64,000 bases of DNA. Origin: Sorex araneus (taxonomy: Eukaryota; Chordata; Mammalia; Eulipotyphla; Soricidae). Below the pieces are notes generated by a model that saw nothing but the letters and a program-made list of their open reading frames with translations, searched no databases and was not told where the DNA came from. Below, piece by piece: positions 20,905 to 31,983 of the stretch. Position numbers and translations under genes: made by a program. Location of the stretch: positions 45,427,974-45,491,973 of the forward strand of contig NC_073311.1 of assembly GCF_027595985.1 (NCBI RefSeq), written 5' to 3'. Numbering within the stretch: position 1 is the stretch's first letter; each line of letters begins with the position of its first letter.

Positions 20905-21185
20905 TACTGCTTTTTTGGGTCACACTTGGCGATGCTCAGGGCCTTCACCTGGCTCTGCGCTCAGGAATTACTCCTGGAATGGTTCAAGGCCCTGCTCTTG
21001 TTTTTTGGGGGGTGGGGGAGGGGTTGTGTGTGAGTGTTGGGGGGGGCTCAGGTGCTACTTTCAACTCAGAACTCAGGGATTACTCTGGGCCACAGTGCTC
21101 AGGGGACCACACGGTGATGCTGGGGTCAAAGCCCAGGGCTGCAGCATGCCAAGGGGATGCTCCAGCCCTTTGAGCCGTCTCCCAG
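20905..21185 (-). mobile_element. Two inverted Sor-type SINE fragments
   Basis: 20905-20975 holds the tail side only. About 21000-21185 is old, with G-runs. Confidence 0.65.
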
Positions 21186-21814
21186 TGCCTGAGATGATCT
21201 TCCCCAGAATATGCAGGGGCAGGGGGGGTGAGGGAAGAGGGGGTATGCTGAAAGAAAAGAAACGGAAGCATTCTCCCTGACAACGGCAGGGCCCTTGCTC
21301 AACACGTCACACCACGGGTGTTGGGCCACCAGTGGGCCATGCTGTCTGCTATCGACATTCTCGCGAGCACGTCTGTCGGCAGCGAGAGGGAGAAGGAAGA
21401 AGACAGGAGCTGGTGTGAGGGCTGGCAAGCCGGAGTGACAGACAGCAGAGGGCTCCTGTGTGGCTCTGAGGATGCCCGCGCAGTGCGTGCTCACGCCCAC
21501 CCATGCCACTGGACCCAGGGTTCACACCCGAGGCCTCGCCGCCTGCTGAGCCCTGTCCCATCCTTCACACCTTATCTCTCCGTGTGCACAGAGGCGCAGA
21601 CAGGCGCCACCACTCAGATGGCTCCAGAAGCTTCTGTGCGGCCTTGCCAAGCACCACTGGACCGACCCCACCAGGGAACACAGCGACGGCCGCCAGGATG
21701 ACAGGCAGTACCCAGTACGCCAGGATGACAGGCAGGAGGATGAGACTAAAGAAGCTACCAACCCGATGGCACTTCGGACACTTGGACATGTGGCACTTCT
21801 GGCCAAAGGACTGC
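21186..21814. other. Unassigned GC-moderate block
   Basis: A short duplicated motif (CCAGGATGACAGGCAG at 21691 and 21720) is visible. No exon or repeat family recognised. Confidence 0.4.
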
Positions 21815-21976
21815 TTTGGGTTTTTTGATTTTTTTCTTTTTGGGTCACACCTGGCCATCAGGGGCTTACTCCTGGCTCTGCACTTAGGAGTTATTCCTGG
21901 CGTTGCTCAGGGGACCAACCCAGGTCGGCCACGTGCAAGGCAAACGCCCTCCTCCCTGGACTGTCGCCCTGGCCCT
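21815..21976 (-). mobile_element. Sor-type SINE with short body deletion
   Basis: TTTTTGGGTCACACCTGGCC to CGCCCTGGCCC; the GACCATATGGGATGCTGGG segment is largely missing. Confidence 0.85.
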
Positions 21977-22199
21977 AGGGCTGCTTTAGTCTGTCACTGC
22001 CCCGCTAATCCTGGTTCTATTACACGCGTTCTTAAAAGGAACACACATTTTTTTTTTTTTGAAATGTTAATAAAACATTTTCAACCCAAGCACCCAGACT
22101 CCTGGATTTACCAAAAGCCTCCTTTAGAGTTCCACAATTGCCAGTGGTTGTTGTTATGGCGGGGGAGGGATTCAGGGGGCGGATCAGGCCCCGCTGAGC

Positions 22200-23350
22200 A
22201 GCCTCTTAGGACCGATGGGGGAACAACTGTGAGTCAAGCTCAGTGAACGGCTGGCGGCTGCAGCCATACCTGCCTTCAGCGCCGGGCTCTCTCGGGGGCG
22301 GCCCCGGAGGCTGATTCTGGAACTCCGCAGACAGAGGGGAAGAGCGAAGCCCAGTTTGGGGTGGGTTGCGGGAGGGAGGGAGGGACAGGGGACCAGATCT
22401 GAAAACAGGATCCAGTCTGGGGGAAACCTGCACTTAGAGTCGCCTGCATTTACGTAGCAATGGCCAAAGAGAGAGGTTCTGTCCAGCGGCGTGCCAGGGC
22501 CTGCAGAAGGGGCCCGTGTCCCCCTCTGCTTTACTTTCTGGAGCCGAGCAAGTAACCCTGGCACGGCTCTGCGCCGAGTTCTCTGTTTACCTGAAGAGCG
22601 CTGAGGGCAAGGTTTGGGGCTCCTGGATCCAGCAGAGCTGCAGGGGGGCAGAGCGGCTCGCTTCGGGGGGTGCGCGCTTCTAAGATGCCATTGGAAACCC
22701 CAGAGGGCCGGCGAGCCCCGGGGCCAGTATGACGTTTCCCCGGAGCCGATTCCAGTTCCTCCCCATCGGCGGGCGCTGCTCTGGGGGGTAGGCAGCTCAG
22801 GTTTCCTTCCACCCGGGGCGGCGGGTTGGAAATCCAGGCGGAGCGCTGGCGGGGGAAGGCGGGCCCCCCAAACCACTTCCAGATGTGCGCGGCCCGCAGG
22901 CGGGCGGCCGGGCGGCTGGGATGGGCCAGATTTCCTCTGGCATCCTCGTCCCGTGCCGAGGTCTGCATGTAGTAAATCATTTCCAACACAGGCCAGCACT
23001 GGAGGGGGGGGGGGGGGGGAAAGATTCTCGAGAGAAGTTAGCTTTTCTGGGAAAGGAGTGGGGGGTGGGGGGGGGCTTCACCGTTCTGAGGTCGCAGAGG
23101 GGGTGCAAACGGGACAGATAGGTTTTAGGGATCTCCTCCTAGCTAGCCCTGAAATCTCCTGGGCCTTCACTGGCTGGGGTCCCCAGATTCTAGAGGGACC
23201 CAAGTTTGCAGATGGTGCACTGGGTGCCTGGACGGGAAAGGGGGTGCTTTGGGCTAGCTGGGGGTCCCACCCAGCTCCAGCCGTTCCGTTTCTGCACATC
23301 CGTTTACATTTCTGCCGTTGATTTGCAGAAACTGGGGACACGGTGCCAGC
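22200..23350 (-). promoter_or_regulatory. CpG-rich block, candidate GLT8D2 promoter and first exon
   Basis: GC- and CpG-rich, densest at 22640-22960, and free of SINEs. It lies between GLT8D2 exons and HCFC2, roughly where a divergent GLT8D2 start would be expected. On the minus strand a consensus donor CTTCAG|GTAAAC has its GT at 22590-22589, so a non-coding first exon could end at 22591. No transcript evidence is available, and the link to GLT8D2 is an inference from position and strand. G-runs at 23003-23018 and 23060-23075 lie downstream. Confidence 0.5.
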
Positions 23351-23762
23351 GCTTTGCCTAAGATGGAGAAATTTCTTTCTTCAAGGGGCCTTCCTCCGCC
23401 CCAGTTCCCGTAAGGAAATGAAAAGCCTTCGCTCAGGCCGCTTCTAAGGCGACGTGCTGTCCAAGGCGTCTAATGCAAACCACATGGCGCCCTTCCCTGG
23501 ACTCAGGGTCCGTTTAAGAGAAGCACAAAGAAACGGGTAGAATAAACCTCGTCTTTCATGTAACCCAATCTACACAAAGTCTTATCATTTCGACACATTA
23601 TCAGTCTAAAACAACATTAACAGGGCGTTTTAGGTTCTCTTTGGGATTGAATCTTTGGAATCTGGTGGTTTTTTTGACACTTGCAACCCGTTTCAATTCC
23701 AACAGTAAATTTCACTGGAAACAATGGATCCCTATTTAGATTACAGAACGTTTACCATTTCA
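23351..23762. other. Unique-looking non-coding stretch
   Basis: Falls from GC-rich to AT-rich sequence and contains no recognised repeat or exon. Confidence 0.4.
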
Positions 23763-23930
23763 GGGCTGGAGAGATAGTAGGAGACGGTTAGGGCGCTGGC
23801 CTGCATGCAGTCAATCCTAGTTTCAATCTCCAGGACTACATATGGTTCCCAGAGTCCCAGGAGAAGTGACTCCAGAGCAGAGAGCACCGAGTCTGAGCTA
23901 GGAGTGCCCCCCAAAAAACACAAAAAGAAC
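23763..23930 (+). mobile_element. Sor-type SINE, diverged
   Basis: GGGCTGGAGAGATAGTAGGAG head with an insertion in the A box; the CATATGGTTCCCAGAG body is shortened. Confidence 0.7.
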
Positions 23931-23934
23931 ATTT

Positions 23935-24142
23935 TCCTCACATTTTTTAATTGAATCACCATGAAATACACAGTCTCATGAATGGGTTTCAATCATACAC
24001 TGTTACAACACATTCAATCACACAATGTTACAATACCGTGCCTTCACCAGGGTACATTTCCCATCACCCGTACCCTGAGTTTCTCTCCTGCCCCCCAGCC
24101 TGACTTTATGGCACTTTTCTTCTCTCTCTGTCTCTCTGTCTT

Positions 24143-24174
<32 letters not shown>

Positions 24175-24235
24175 CCCTCTCTCTATCTCTCTCTCCTCTT
24201 TCTCTCCACCCCCCTCTCTTTCTCTCTCCAAAAAG
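23935..24235 (-). mobile_element. LINE-like 3' end followed by CT-rich patch
   Basis: TTGAATCACCATGAAATACAC, AATCATACACTGTTACAAC and ACATTTCCCATCACCCGTACC match the inverted LINE-like family. (TCTCTG)n-type sequence follows at 24118-24230. Confidence 0.55.
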
Positions 24236-24371
24236 AACACGTATCGTTAAAAAACTAGATTTACAAACTCTGGTTGTTCTAAATATTCAATAGCAGAATG
24301 GAGAGTCATATAACATTGACTTAATTCATTGAAATGAATGAAAAGAATAAAAGTTAAATATTTAGTTCCTC

Positions 24372-24560
24372 TCTTAGTGGCCATAGCAATAGTAGAGGGG
24401 AAAGAGTGTTTGCCTTGTGCCTGGCCAACCCAAATTCAATCCCCAGCACCCCATATGGTGCCCCAGCGCTGCCAGGTGTGATCCCCGAGAGCAGAGCCAG
24501 GAGTCAGCCCTGAGCACTGCCAGAAGTGGCCTGAAAACAAAACAAAACAACAAACACCAA
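24372..24560 (+). mobile_element. Sor-type SINE, diverged
   Basis: CATAGCAATAGTAGAGGGG head, TTCAATCCCCAGCACCCC, and an AC-rich tail. Confidence 0.75.
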
Positions 24561-24689
24561 AACCCCCAACTTCAGCGCAGCTGTCAAGAACCTGGGTTGG
24601 AACTTGGCAAATGGCAGCAGCTGCTCTGTCTCTGCTATTGTCTAGGCTGTGCACGCTGTCCTGGCATTTTTCTCTCTTTCTCTTTTTGC

Positions 24690-24862
24690 TTTCGGGGGGA
24701 GGTGGCAGGGGGCACACCTATGATGCTTAGGGCTTACTCTGGCTTTGCACGCAGAAGTCACTCCTGCTGGAGCTCAGGGGACCATGTGCAATGCCGGGGA
24801 TTGAACCCGGGTCTGCTGCATGCAAGGCAAGTGCCTTCCCCATTGCACTATCGCTCCAGCTG
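24690..24862 (-). mobile_element. Sor-type SINE
   Basis: Inverted; GGGGATTGAACCCGGGTCTGC and CACTATCGCTCCAGC at the head. Confidence 0.82.
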
Positions 24863-24883
24863 CTGCTGGGGCATTTTCATCTT

Positions 24884-25497
24884 CCTTCCTTCCTTCCCTC
24901 CTTCCTTCCTTCCTTCCTTCCTTCCTTCCTTCCTTCCTTCCTTCCTTCCTTCCTTCCTTTTTCTTTCTCTCTCTTTCTCTCTTTCTTTCCTCCCTCCCTC
25001 CTTCCCTTTCTTCTTCCTCCCTCCCTCCCTCCCTTACTTCCTTCCTTCTTTCATTCCTTCTTCCTCTCTCTATTTCTCTTTCCCTCTTCCTCCTTCCTTC
25101 CTACCTTCCTTCCTTCCTTCCTTCCTTCCTCCCTCCCTCCCTCCCTCCCTCCCCTCCCTCTCCCTTTCTTTCTTCTCTTTTCCTTCCCCTTCTTCTCTCC
25201 TTCCTCCCTCCCTCCCTCCCTCCCTCCCTCCCTCCCTCCCTCCCTTCCTTCCTTCCTTCCTTCCTTCCTCCCTCCCTCCCTCCCTCCCTCCCTCCCCTCC
25301 CTCTCCCTTTCTTTCTTCTCTTTTCCTTCCCCTTCTTCTCTCCTTCCTCCCTCCCTCCCTCCCTCCCTCCCTCCCTCCCTCCCTCCCTCCCTTCCTTCCT
25401 TCCTTCCTTCCTTCCTTCCTTCCTTCCTTCCTTCCTTCCTTCCTTCCTTCCTTCCTTCCTTCCTTCCTTCCTTCCTTCCTTCCTTCCTTCCTCTCTA
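24884..25497 (+). repeat. CCTT/CCCT polypyrimidine tract with ~143-bp higher-order duplication
   Basis: Over 600 bp of pyrimidines on the plus strand. The irregular block CCCCTCCCTCTCCCTTTC begins at 25151 and again at 25294, so a compound unit of about 143 bp is duplicated. It ends in a regular CCTT array. The serine/proline/leucine-rich frames across it are artefacts. Confidence 0.95.
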
Positions 25498-26056
25498 CAC
25501 CATCTCCCTCTCTTTCTCTCTCTTTTTGTGGCAGCATTTTTCTATCCTTGATTTCATGTCTCCCTCACAGCGTTCCTGTTGGGGAAACTGAGCAACCATT
25601 GGTCTGTCCTGGCTTGCAGATACACAAACCAAGGTTCGGAGCGTGGTCAAGGCCAAATTCCCACGGCAGCCTGGGATGCAGCGGGACAGACAGCCGGCTT
25701 CTGGGTGGGCCCCTTCTCCAGAGACTTTGGCATGTTTCTCTTCTCTCTTTATCCTCCCGTCCCCCTGCCCGCTCCCTACACTGTAGCGGGAGGACGTAGA
25801 TGTTGTTGTGATGACCAGGGTGTGGTGGCCGTGCAGGACAAGATTCTTGAGGTGGTGGTGTTGCACATACACGCCACCTCACCCAGGCTTGCCCTCCTTT
25901 GGCGGGGTTGGGGGGGGGCATTTGCTCTCATGCTTCCTGGGGTGGTCACTGAGTCCAGGCTGGGCAGTTACTGGTGGGCTCACAATGTGTTTGCCAGGGG
26001 ACACACTTGCTTCCTGGTCAGCTTCCTTTCAATTGTGGTGTTCATAGTCCTCTTTT
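25498..26056. other. Unassigned non-coding stretch
   Basis: Mixed composition; I see no recognised repeat or supported exon. Confidence 0.4.
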
Positions 26057-26238
26057 CTTTCTTTTTTTTTTTTTTGGGGGGGTCACACCTAGCGATGCTC
26101 AGGGGCCACTCCTGGCTCTGCACTCAGGAATCACTCCTGGCAGTGCCTGGGGGAACCATATGGGATGCCGGGCATTGAACCTGGGTCGGCCGCGTGCAAG
26201 GCAGACGCCCTACCCGCTGTGCTATTGCTCCGGCCCCG
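26057..26238 (-). mobile_element. Sor-type SINE, 12-bp TSD
   Basis: TAGTCCTCTTTT occurs at 26045-26056 and 26239-26250. Near-consensus inverted copy. Confidence 0.95.
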
Positions 26239-26973
26239 TAGTCCTCTTTTGTAGTGCTCACACACTCCCCATGTGGTGTGGCTAGAAATCGCCCCAGGGT
26301 GCCAGAGCTGCCTGGATCCTTTGGAGCACCTGTGGGGGACTTGAACTCATGGCCACATGCTCTAATAGCCTCTAGCTATTCCTCCAGGCTCCTAGAGGCC
26401 CAGTTCTAACACTAGGATTCGGGTCTGCAACCCTAGGGTTCAATTACGTTCAGTAACTGCATCTCTCACTTGGTGACCCTTTAGCACAGAGTCCGTGGCT
26501 ATCTGCTGGCCTCTAAGCCTTTTCTTAATGCAACAAACGTGCCTTTTACGGGGAGGCCTGTGGGGTCAAACAGCTCTTCCTCTTTTCCCTTTGCTCCCAG
26601 CAAAACATGCTGCTTTGTTATCGCGGTTTATTCTTTGCTTAGAGGGACCAGGAGGTGGGGTGTTAAACTTTAGTTTATCCTAGCGCCTCCCTTAGGGAGT
26701 TTAGGCTTATTGAGGTACTCCCACAACAGTGCTCCTGAGGAACTCTAGAGACCAAGATTTGGAAAAAAAGTTAAGGAAAATGCCCTCTTCCTCTGTCCAG
26801 CAGAGTGCCAGAGGGCTAAAATGTATTGGCCCCAAGCGCAATATAGCCATTTTCCAGCCCTATGGAGCACCTATACCTCTGAACTTCCGGGAACGAGATT
26901 TACTTGAATAATGGCAAGTGGAGTTTAGAATTCTCACTCCGCCTCCCCCTGTAGCCTCCGATTCTGAGCCCCC

Positions 26974-27143
26974 ATTTTTTGCTTTTTGGGTCACACCTGA
27001 CGATGCACAGGGGTTACTCCTGGCTCATGCACTCAGGATACTCCTGGCGGTGCTTGGGGGACCATATAGGATGTTGGAAATTGAATGAGGGTTGGCCGCA
27101 TGCAAGGCAAAAGCCCTACCTATTGTGCTATCACTCCAGCCCC
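26974..27143 (-). mobile_element. Sor-type SINE, 10-bp TSD
   Basis: CTGAGCCCCC lies at 26964-26973 and 27144-27153. It lacks an intact B box (GAAATTGAATGAGGGTTGG). Confidence 0.93.
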
Positions 27144-27810
27144 CTGAGCCCCCCCCTTTTTAATAGAGGACACTGAGGCTTTATGGCCACCACCTCTCCA
27201 CATTCAGTGGACAAGTCCAATGTTAAAAACAAGAACAAAAAAGAAGGTATTTCCCCCACTTGTATGTATTGGGGAAACTCCTCGTACAAGGAAAAGTCTG
27301 TGCTTGTATTTTAACAGGTGACAGACCCACCGAGAAACTCTGGTCCTGCTACACCTCATCTGGAGCTGAATTCATCCACTCTACATCCGTGCAAACTTCA
27401 TCCACCCGATTCGGCCCTCAGAGACCCCCAGAGACTCCTCAACTCTCCAAACTCCAGCCCGCCACACGGATTTCAGCTGAAAGTCACACAGAACTCGGAG
27501 GAGTCAGCATAAGAGACCCACGGGAAAAGTTCTCTAGCTCCTCTGCGTGACTGCTCCACCATTCCCGACAATTCATTGGACTCCTGATTGTAGCCTCCGG
27601 GGACTCATTGCTGTGACCACAACTGCTGCTGGTGCCAAAACAGTTCTCATCCAGACACATGATCTCATCACAACGTGGCAAAAGGACACTCACCACCCTG
27701 GACAGTGCAGGCTACTGTCAACCATGGTGTTGAGCAATGATTGGGCATTTTATAACAAACGCTGCTATGGCTTCAGGGGTGGGTTAAAATTTCAATTTTT
27801 TGGTGAACAG

Positions 27811-27822
27811 AAAAGGGGCAGA
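27811..27822 (+). promoter_or_regulatory. Polypurine tract (retroviral plus-strand primer site)
   Basis: AAAAGGGGCAGA sits directly against the TG that opens the LTR at 27823. A run of A then G in this place is the standard primer site for plus-strand synthesis in retroviruses. Confidence 0.7.
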
Positions 27823-29794
27823 TGTTGGACAACATTGGTTTGTCCTTGCTTCTTTCGCAGGGAGCTTAGGCTTATTGAGTTACTCCCACAACAGTGCTCT
27901 CGAAGCACGCCGAATTCCATCAAGCACTAATAATACTATATTGCTTTTCTCCTTCCTTTGTGTCATTTGCATCATTTAGCAAATGGGTGTGATACTCACT
28001 GGGATCACTGTGGGTCTCACACTATGTTTGCCAGGGGACACACAGTTCTTCCTTTTGTATAGACACAGGAAGACAGTTGATGCTATGTTTTTGTAACATG
28101 GGAGTTAATTGACTCAAATAATATTTACTCCTGGGCATCTGTCATATTTGCCTGACTTAAGCCTCAGCTGCCCTTACTTTCTAACACCCCCCAAAAAAGG
28201 GTCCCAGTGAGGGAAAAGGATGAACCCAGGGCAAGCTGTAAGCTACCCTTGCATTGGAAAGGAAGAAGCTGAGTGCCATAAGAAGTATAAGTTAAGAACA
28301 TGTTTATGGAACGAACCCTGTTATGATGAAAAAAAGAAGTAACTGAATAAAGACCCTGCTGGGGTTAGGAAAGACTAACCTGGCCTGAAGACTATAGTCT
28401 GGAATATATAGCAAGATTTCCCCAGAAAGAGCCAAACTTTAAACTTAATATATCTCTCACTGTGTTCATACAAAATGACTAGAAATATTAGTAAGAAGTA
28501 AACTTACTATGATTGCTTAAATGGGTTACTAGCTGAGGAGAGGAGAAAGCAATACACCCTAGATGGGATCTCACCCTTGAGCGGATCTCCTGGCAATCTG
28601 GAGTGCAGAACCCTCAGATGAGATTCTTGTCCTTGAGTTATTCTCCTAGAACTCCCCCTGGAGGAGTGGCTTTACCTCTGTTTGTTGTTATGACAACGTT
28701 CAACCCCACCTATGTGGGCCCCACCCTTCATGACTCCTATATAACTATGCTGTAAGGAGGGAGAAAAGGGAAGAAAATTTATTATGCTGCAAGGGAAGAA
28801 GTGGAATCCCATCAACGGCCAGCATCCACAGACTTAAAAGCAAGCTCCCAGAAGAGAGCGATGCAGAGAGTCTCTGGCCCACACGCCTGGCTGTCTTTCC
28901 CGGGGCCCCTCAGAGGGAATGGGCTCCAGCTTCCCTCCCCGCCCCGAGCAGAGCTCCGGGTGGCCAAAGACCTCCAGAGCCTAGCCACAGCCATGCTCAA
29001 GGCCCCTCTCCACACGTTCCGACGAGCCTCATGCATGAAGGTACTGGCAGAGGAACCCAGGTGCGTGGGACCTGGGGCTGAGACCTCCAAGGCTGCTCGG
29101 ATCGGGACTGGGCCTCCTTCTCCCAGATATCCCATTTTCCAGTAGCTAGGCGGTCACACCTACGGACTGCCCCTGGCGCCATGGAATCCCATCAATGGCC
29201 AGCATCCAGAGACTTAAAAGCAAGCTCCTGGAAGCGCTCGGTCTGCTTTGCAGCCAAGCAAAATCATATAGCCTACTTCTCCCTCTATGAGAACCTGGCA
29301 AACTACCAGGAGTTTCCTGCCCACATGGGAGACAGAGCCTTGCAAACTCCCCATGGTGTATTCATATGCCAAAACCAGTAACAAGCTGGGTCTCATTCCC
29401 TTGACCCTGAAAGAGCCTCCAGTACAGCATTGTTGGAAGGACGAGTAGAGAGAGGCTTCTAAAATCTCAAGGCTAGGACAAATAAAGAGGTTACTGAGAC
29501 CGCTCGAGAAATTCGACGATCAAGACAATCAATGGGATGATGATGATGATGAAGGGAAGAGGTTGAAAGAGGCCAAGGAAAAGGAAGAGAAGGAACTAGG
29601 CTTGGGGAGAAAGGAGGAGAGATGACTATGCTGTAAGGGAAGAGATCGGACTATGCTGGGGAGGAGAGAGAAATAAACTGTCCACCAACCAGCCTGGGGG
29701 TGTGTTTCTCCGTTCCCTGGTCCTTCATCCATCTATTGCCATAGGCCGGCCGGACAGGGGAATGGTTCTCTGAAACGCTTCTTTGAAACTCACA
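27823..29794 (+). mobile_element. Endogenous retrovirus 3' LTR, interrupted by a nested element
   Basis: Begins TGTTGGACAACATTGG and probably ends ACTCACA at 29794. It shares landmarks in order with 12651-13979: ACACAGGAAGACAGTTGATG, TTTACTCCTGGGCATC, GGGCAAGCTGTAAGCTACCC, GACCCTGCTGGGGTTAGG, TATA-like TATATAA (28738-28744) and the poly-A signal AATAAA (29672-29677). An insertion at 28801-29551 lies between the TATA box and the poly-A signal. No coding sequence of viral origin is intact. Confidence 0.78.
28801..29551 (+). mobile_element. Mosaic interspersed element nested in the LTR
   Basis: AAGGGAAGA flanks it (28791-28799 and 29552-29560). Order: one full module (28801-29180), a second partial copy of its start (29181-29235, GAATCCCATCAATGGCCAGC), then the second module (about 29290-29551) ending in (ATG)n. 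It is the sister of 3016-3577 but with the second module in the opposite orientation. Confidence 0.75.
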
Positions 29795-29795
29795 C

Positions 29796-29966
29796 CATGA
29801 GGCTGGGGCTACAACGGACTGAGCTCAGAGCTTCCTCCTGACTTTTGCACTCCAGGATCATCCCTGGCGGTGCTCAGGGGACCATATGGAGTGCTGGGGA
29901 GCAAAGCTGGGTCAGCTGCGTGCGAGGCAAGTGCTTTGCCTGCCGCACTATCTCTCTGGCCCTAAG
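29796..29966 (-). mobile_element. Sor-type SINE, old
   Basis: Inverted body with CATCCCTGGCGGTGCTCAGG and a CACTATCTCTCTGGCCC head end. Confidence 0.75.
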
Positions 29967-31718
29967 ATGCGCCATTTTGAACCACAACACCTCCCAGTAG
30001 GTTGGCAAACATGGCTCTTTTGTTGGGGGAGAGGTATCCGTCCTGAGGTGATCACCTGCAGGAAGTGAGAGGATGTGGTGTCGCAGAGGGTACTGGGCTC
30101 TAAGTACCTTTGGAGGAGCCCTGGCAGGGTTGGGAGCGGCTGCAGCAGCTCTGAAGGGACCCCGGGAGGCAGGAATGAGGAAAAATAAAGCTGACAGAAG
30201 TGCTTGAGCCCTACCGGCCAGGCTGACCTCACCTGGCAGTGCAGGAAGCAGATCCCAGCGCGGTGCCAGGGGCAGAACCCAGGGCCTCGCGTTTATCTGC
30301 GTGGAGGGGCTCTGCCACCCAGGCCACGGGGCGGGGAGCGGGGGTTGACTGACCGCTGTGGGGTCATTAGTCAACTTGCTGTGTATCTGAGTCGTTATTA
30401 TTCCTCACTCGGTTCTCCTTAGTCAAGCGATGGGCATTTCCGCTTGCCAACTGGGCTGCACGATGGAGTATGGAAAGAAAAGGAAATGACTTTCTGGAAC
30501 AGGCCCCGGAGCTGCCAGCAGGCCTTTGTTTGGGGCCCTGTCTCCTGGGGCCCGAGGCTGCTCCGGGAACCTCATTCCCTGCTCTTGCCTGGTGGGGACC
30601 AGGGAGGGCGGGGGTGGGGGGAACCTCCCAGTGCACAACGTAGCTGCTCTGAGCTCTCCCCTGGTCCCCCAGGACTCCCCACCCAAGCTAGGACAATGGC
30701 TTCCCATCCCCCACCCCCTCCCCATCAGGCGCCTGCTTTGCTTCCTTAGCCCTCACACCAGTTTTCAGTGCTGGGAGCCGGTTTTGCCTCTACCCGGGTT
30801 CGAGTCAGCCGTGTCCACCCCCGTCGCCCTCTCCAGGCAGTTCTTCCCTGGGATCTGGGGACAGACCTCACTGCTGCCATCTGCCACCTTCAGCTCATGG
30901 GCACAGTTGAATTCTACCCACCTGCTGGCACTCCCCCACACTCCTTCTCAGCTCTCTGCCAGGAAGCCTTTGGCCTGAGTCCTCAGTGAGGACTCAGCTA
31001 TTCCTTGGCCACTGCCATGAACACACGGAGCCGCTGTCTGCCACCTCCCAGCGCCAGCCCTTCCCTCTTGGCCCGACGCCTCCAAGGTCTGTAGCTGGGC
31101 ACAGTGCTGACAGAATGGCAAGGACAATGAGAGGAAGTCAAGCAATCAGCTGCCAACTGCTCAGAGGTGCTAGGCATTGCATCAGCAGCCCCGGCTTGCT
31201 CTGTTTATAAACTTCAGGTGTCATGATTGAAAGAACATGAATTCCCCCAACAACGCGAGTCACATCTCAGGCACCACCATGTATTTATTAACTAACGACA
31301 CCAAACGAGACTGTGCCACTAGATGCGTGTCATAAGCAGTGGTCATTTACGTGACTCCTTTCACATCACGTCATGTGACTGGTCTCTGGGCATCTGGGGT
31401 CCAGGGATCAACCCTCTGAGATGTGCAGAAACAGATCAAAGAGAGAAGTGGCCAACAAAGATAAAAATCTAGCAAGGAAATACCAATTGATGTTGGTGAG
31501 AGTGAAGTTTAAATTCAAAGGCGGAGGTAGAGGGGAAAGTGTCAGGATTCAAATTCAAACACGCAACCAGAGGAATTGGTAAAGATGATGAAAACGATGA
31601 AGGTGTTCTGAAGGAAGTGACCTGTGCAAAAATTCCCATGAACTCTTAGTTTATAACTGTTAGTAATTTCACAGTGAAAGAGCAAAGGACAAAATTAAGG
31701 AAGCTAGAAAGGAGTTTG
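29967..31718. other. Largely unique non-coding block between the two promoters
   Basis: This is the longest stretch in the intergenic part without a recognisable SINE. It is GC-moderate at 30100-31100, then AT-richer. I see no family of exons. A SINE-free block could be regulatory, which would need cross-species alignment. Confidence 0.45.
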
Positions 31719-31898
31719 GGGGACTGGAGTGAAAGTACAGCAGGGAGGGCGTTTGCCTTGCACACGGTTGACCTGGGTTCAATCCCTGGCATCCCATATG
31801 GTTCCCTGAGTGCCAGGAGTAATTCCTGGGTGCAGAGCCAGGAGTAACCCTTGAGCATTGCCAGGTGAGACCTAAAAAGCCAAAAACATTTAAAAAAT
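31719..31898 (+). mobile_element. Sor-type SINE, 13-bp TSD
   Basis: AGAAAGGAGTTTG is found at 31706-31718 and 31899-31911. Confidence 0.95.
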
Positions 31899-31983
31899 AG
31901 AAAGGAGTTTGGTAGTTTGCTGAGGCATAGAAAAGATGCTCACTCTGTAACTGTACCTTTCCAGACAAGAAAGTAAGCATTGT

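Larger units (their letters stand above)
26251..27822 (+). mobile_element. Probable internal remnant of an endogenous retrovirus, split by a SINE
   Basis: The right end runs without a break into a polypurine tract and LTR at 27811-27823, so at least the part after 27154 is likely retroviral internal sequence. I recognise no gag, pol or env domain, and the frames are short. A stretch at about 26690-26735 matches the first part of the LTR (GGGAGTTTAGGCTTATTGAGG; CTCCCACAACAGTGCTC). The left limit is unknown, so part of this interval may be unrelated. Confidence 0.45.

Noticed and set aside
22184-23321. 271-codon minus and 235-codon plus open frames in the CpG-rich block
   Set aside because: Long frames on both strands are expected in GC-rich DNA with few stops; I recognise no protein family. 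Retained only as a possible promoter/first exon.
24417-25799. 460-codon plus-strand open frame rich in FLPSFLPS
   Set aside because: It is the CCTT/CCCT microsatellite read as protein; all three frames and the opposite strand (EGRK repeats) are open for the same reason.
27547-27930. 127-codon frame upstream of the LTR as a viral gene
   Set aside because: It crosses the polypurine tract into the LTR and shows no retroviral domain I recognise; treated as non-coding internal remnant.
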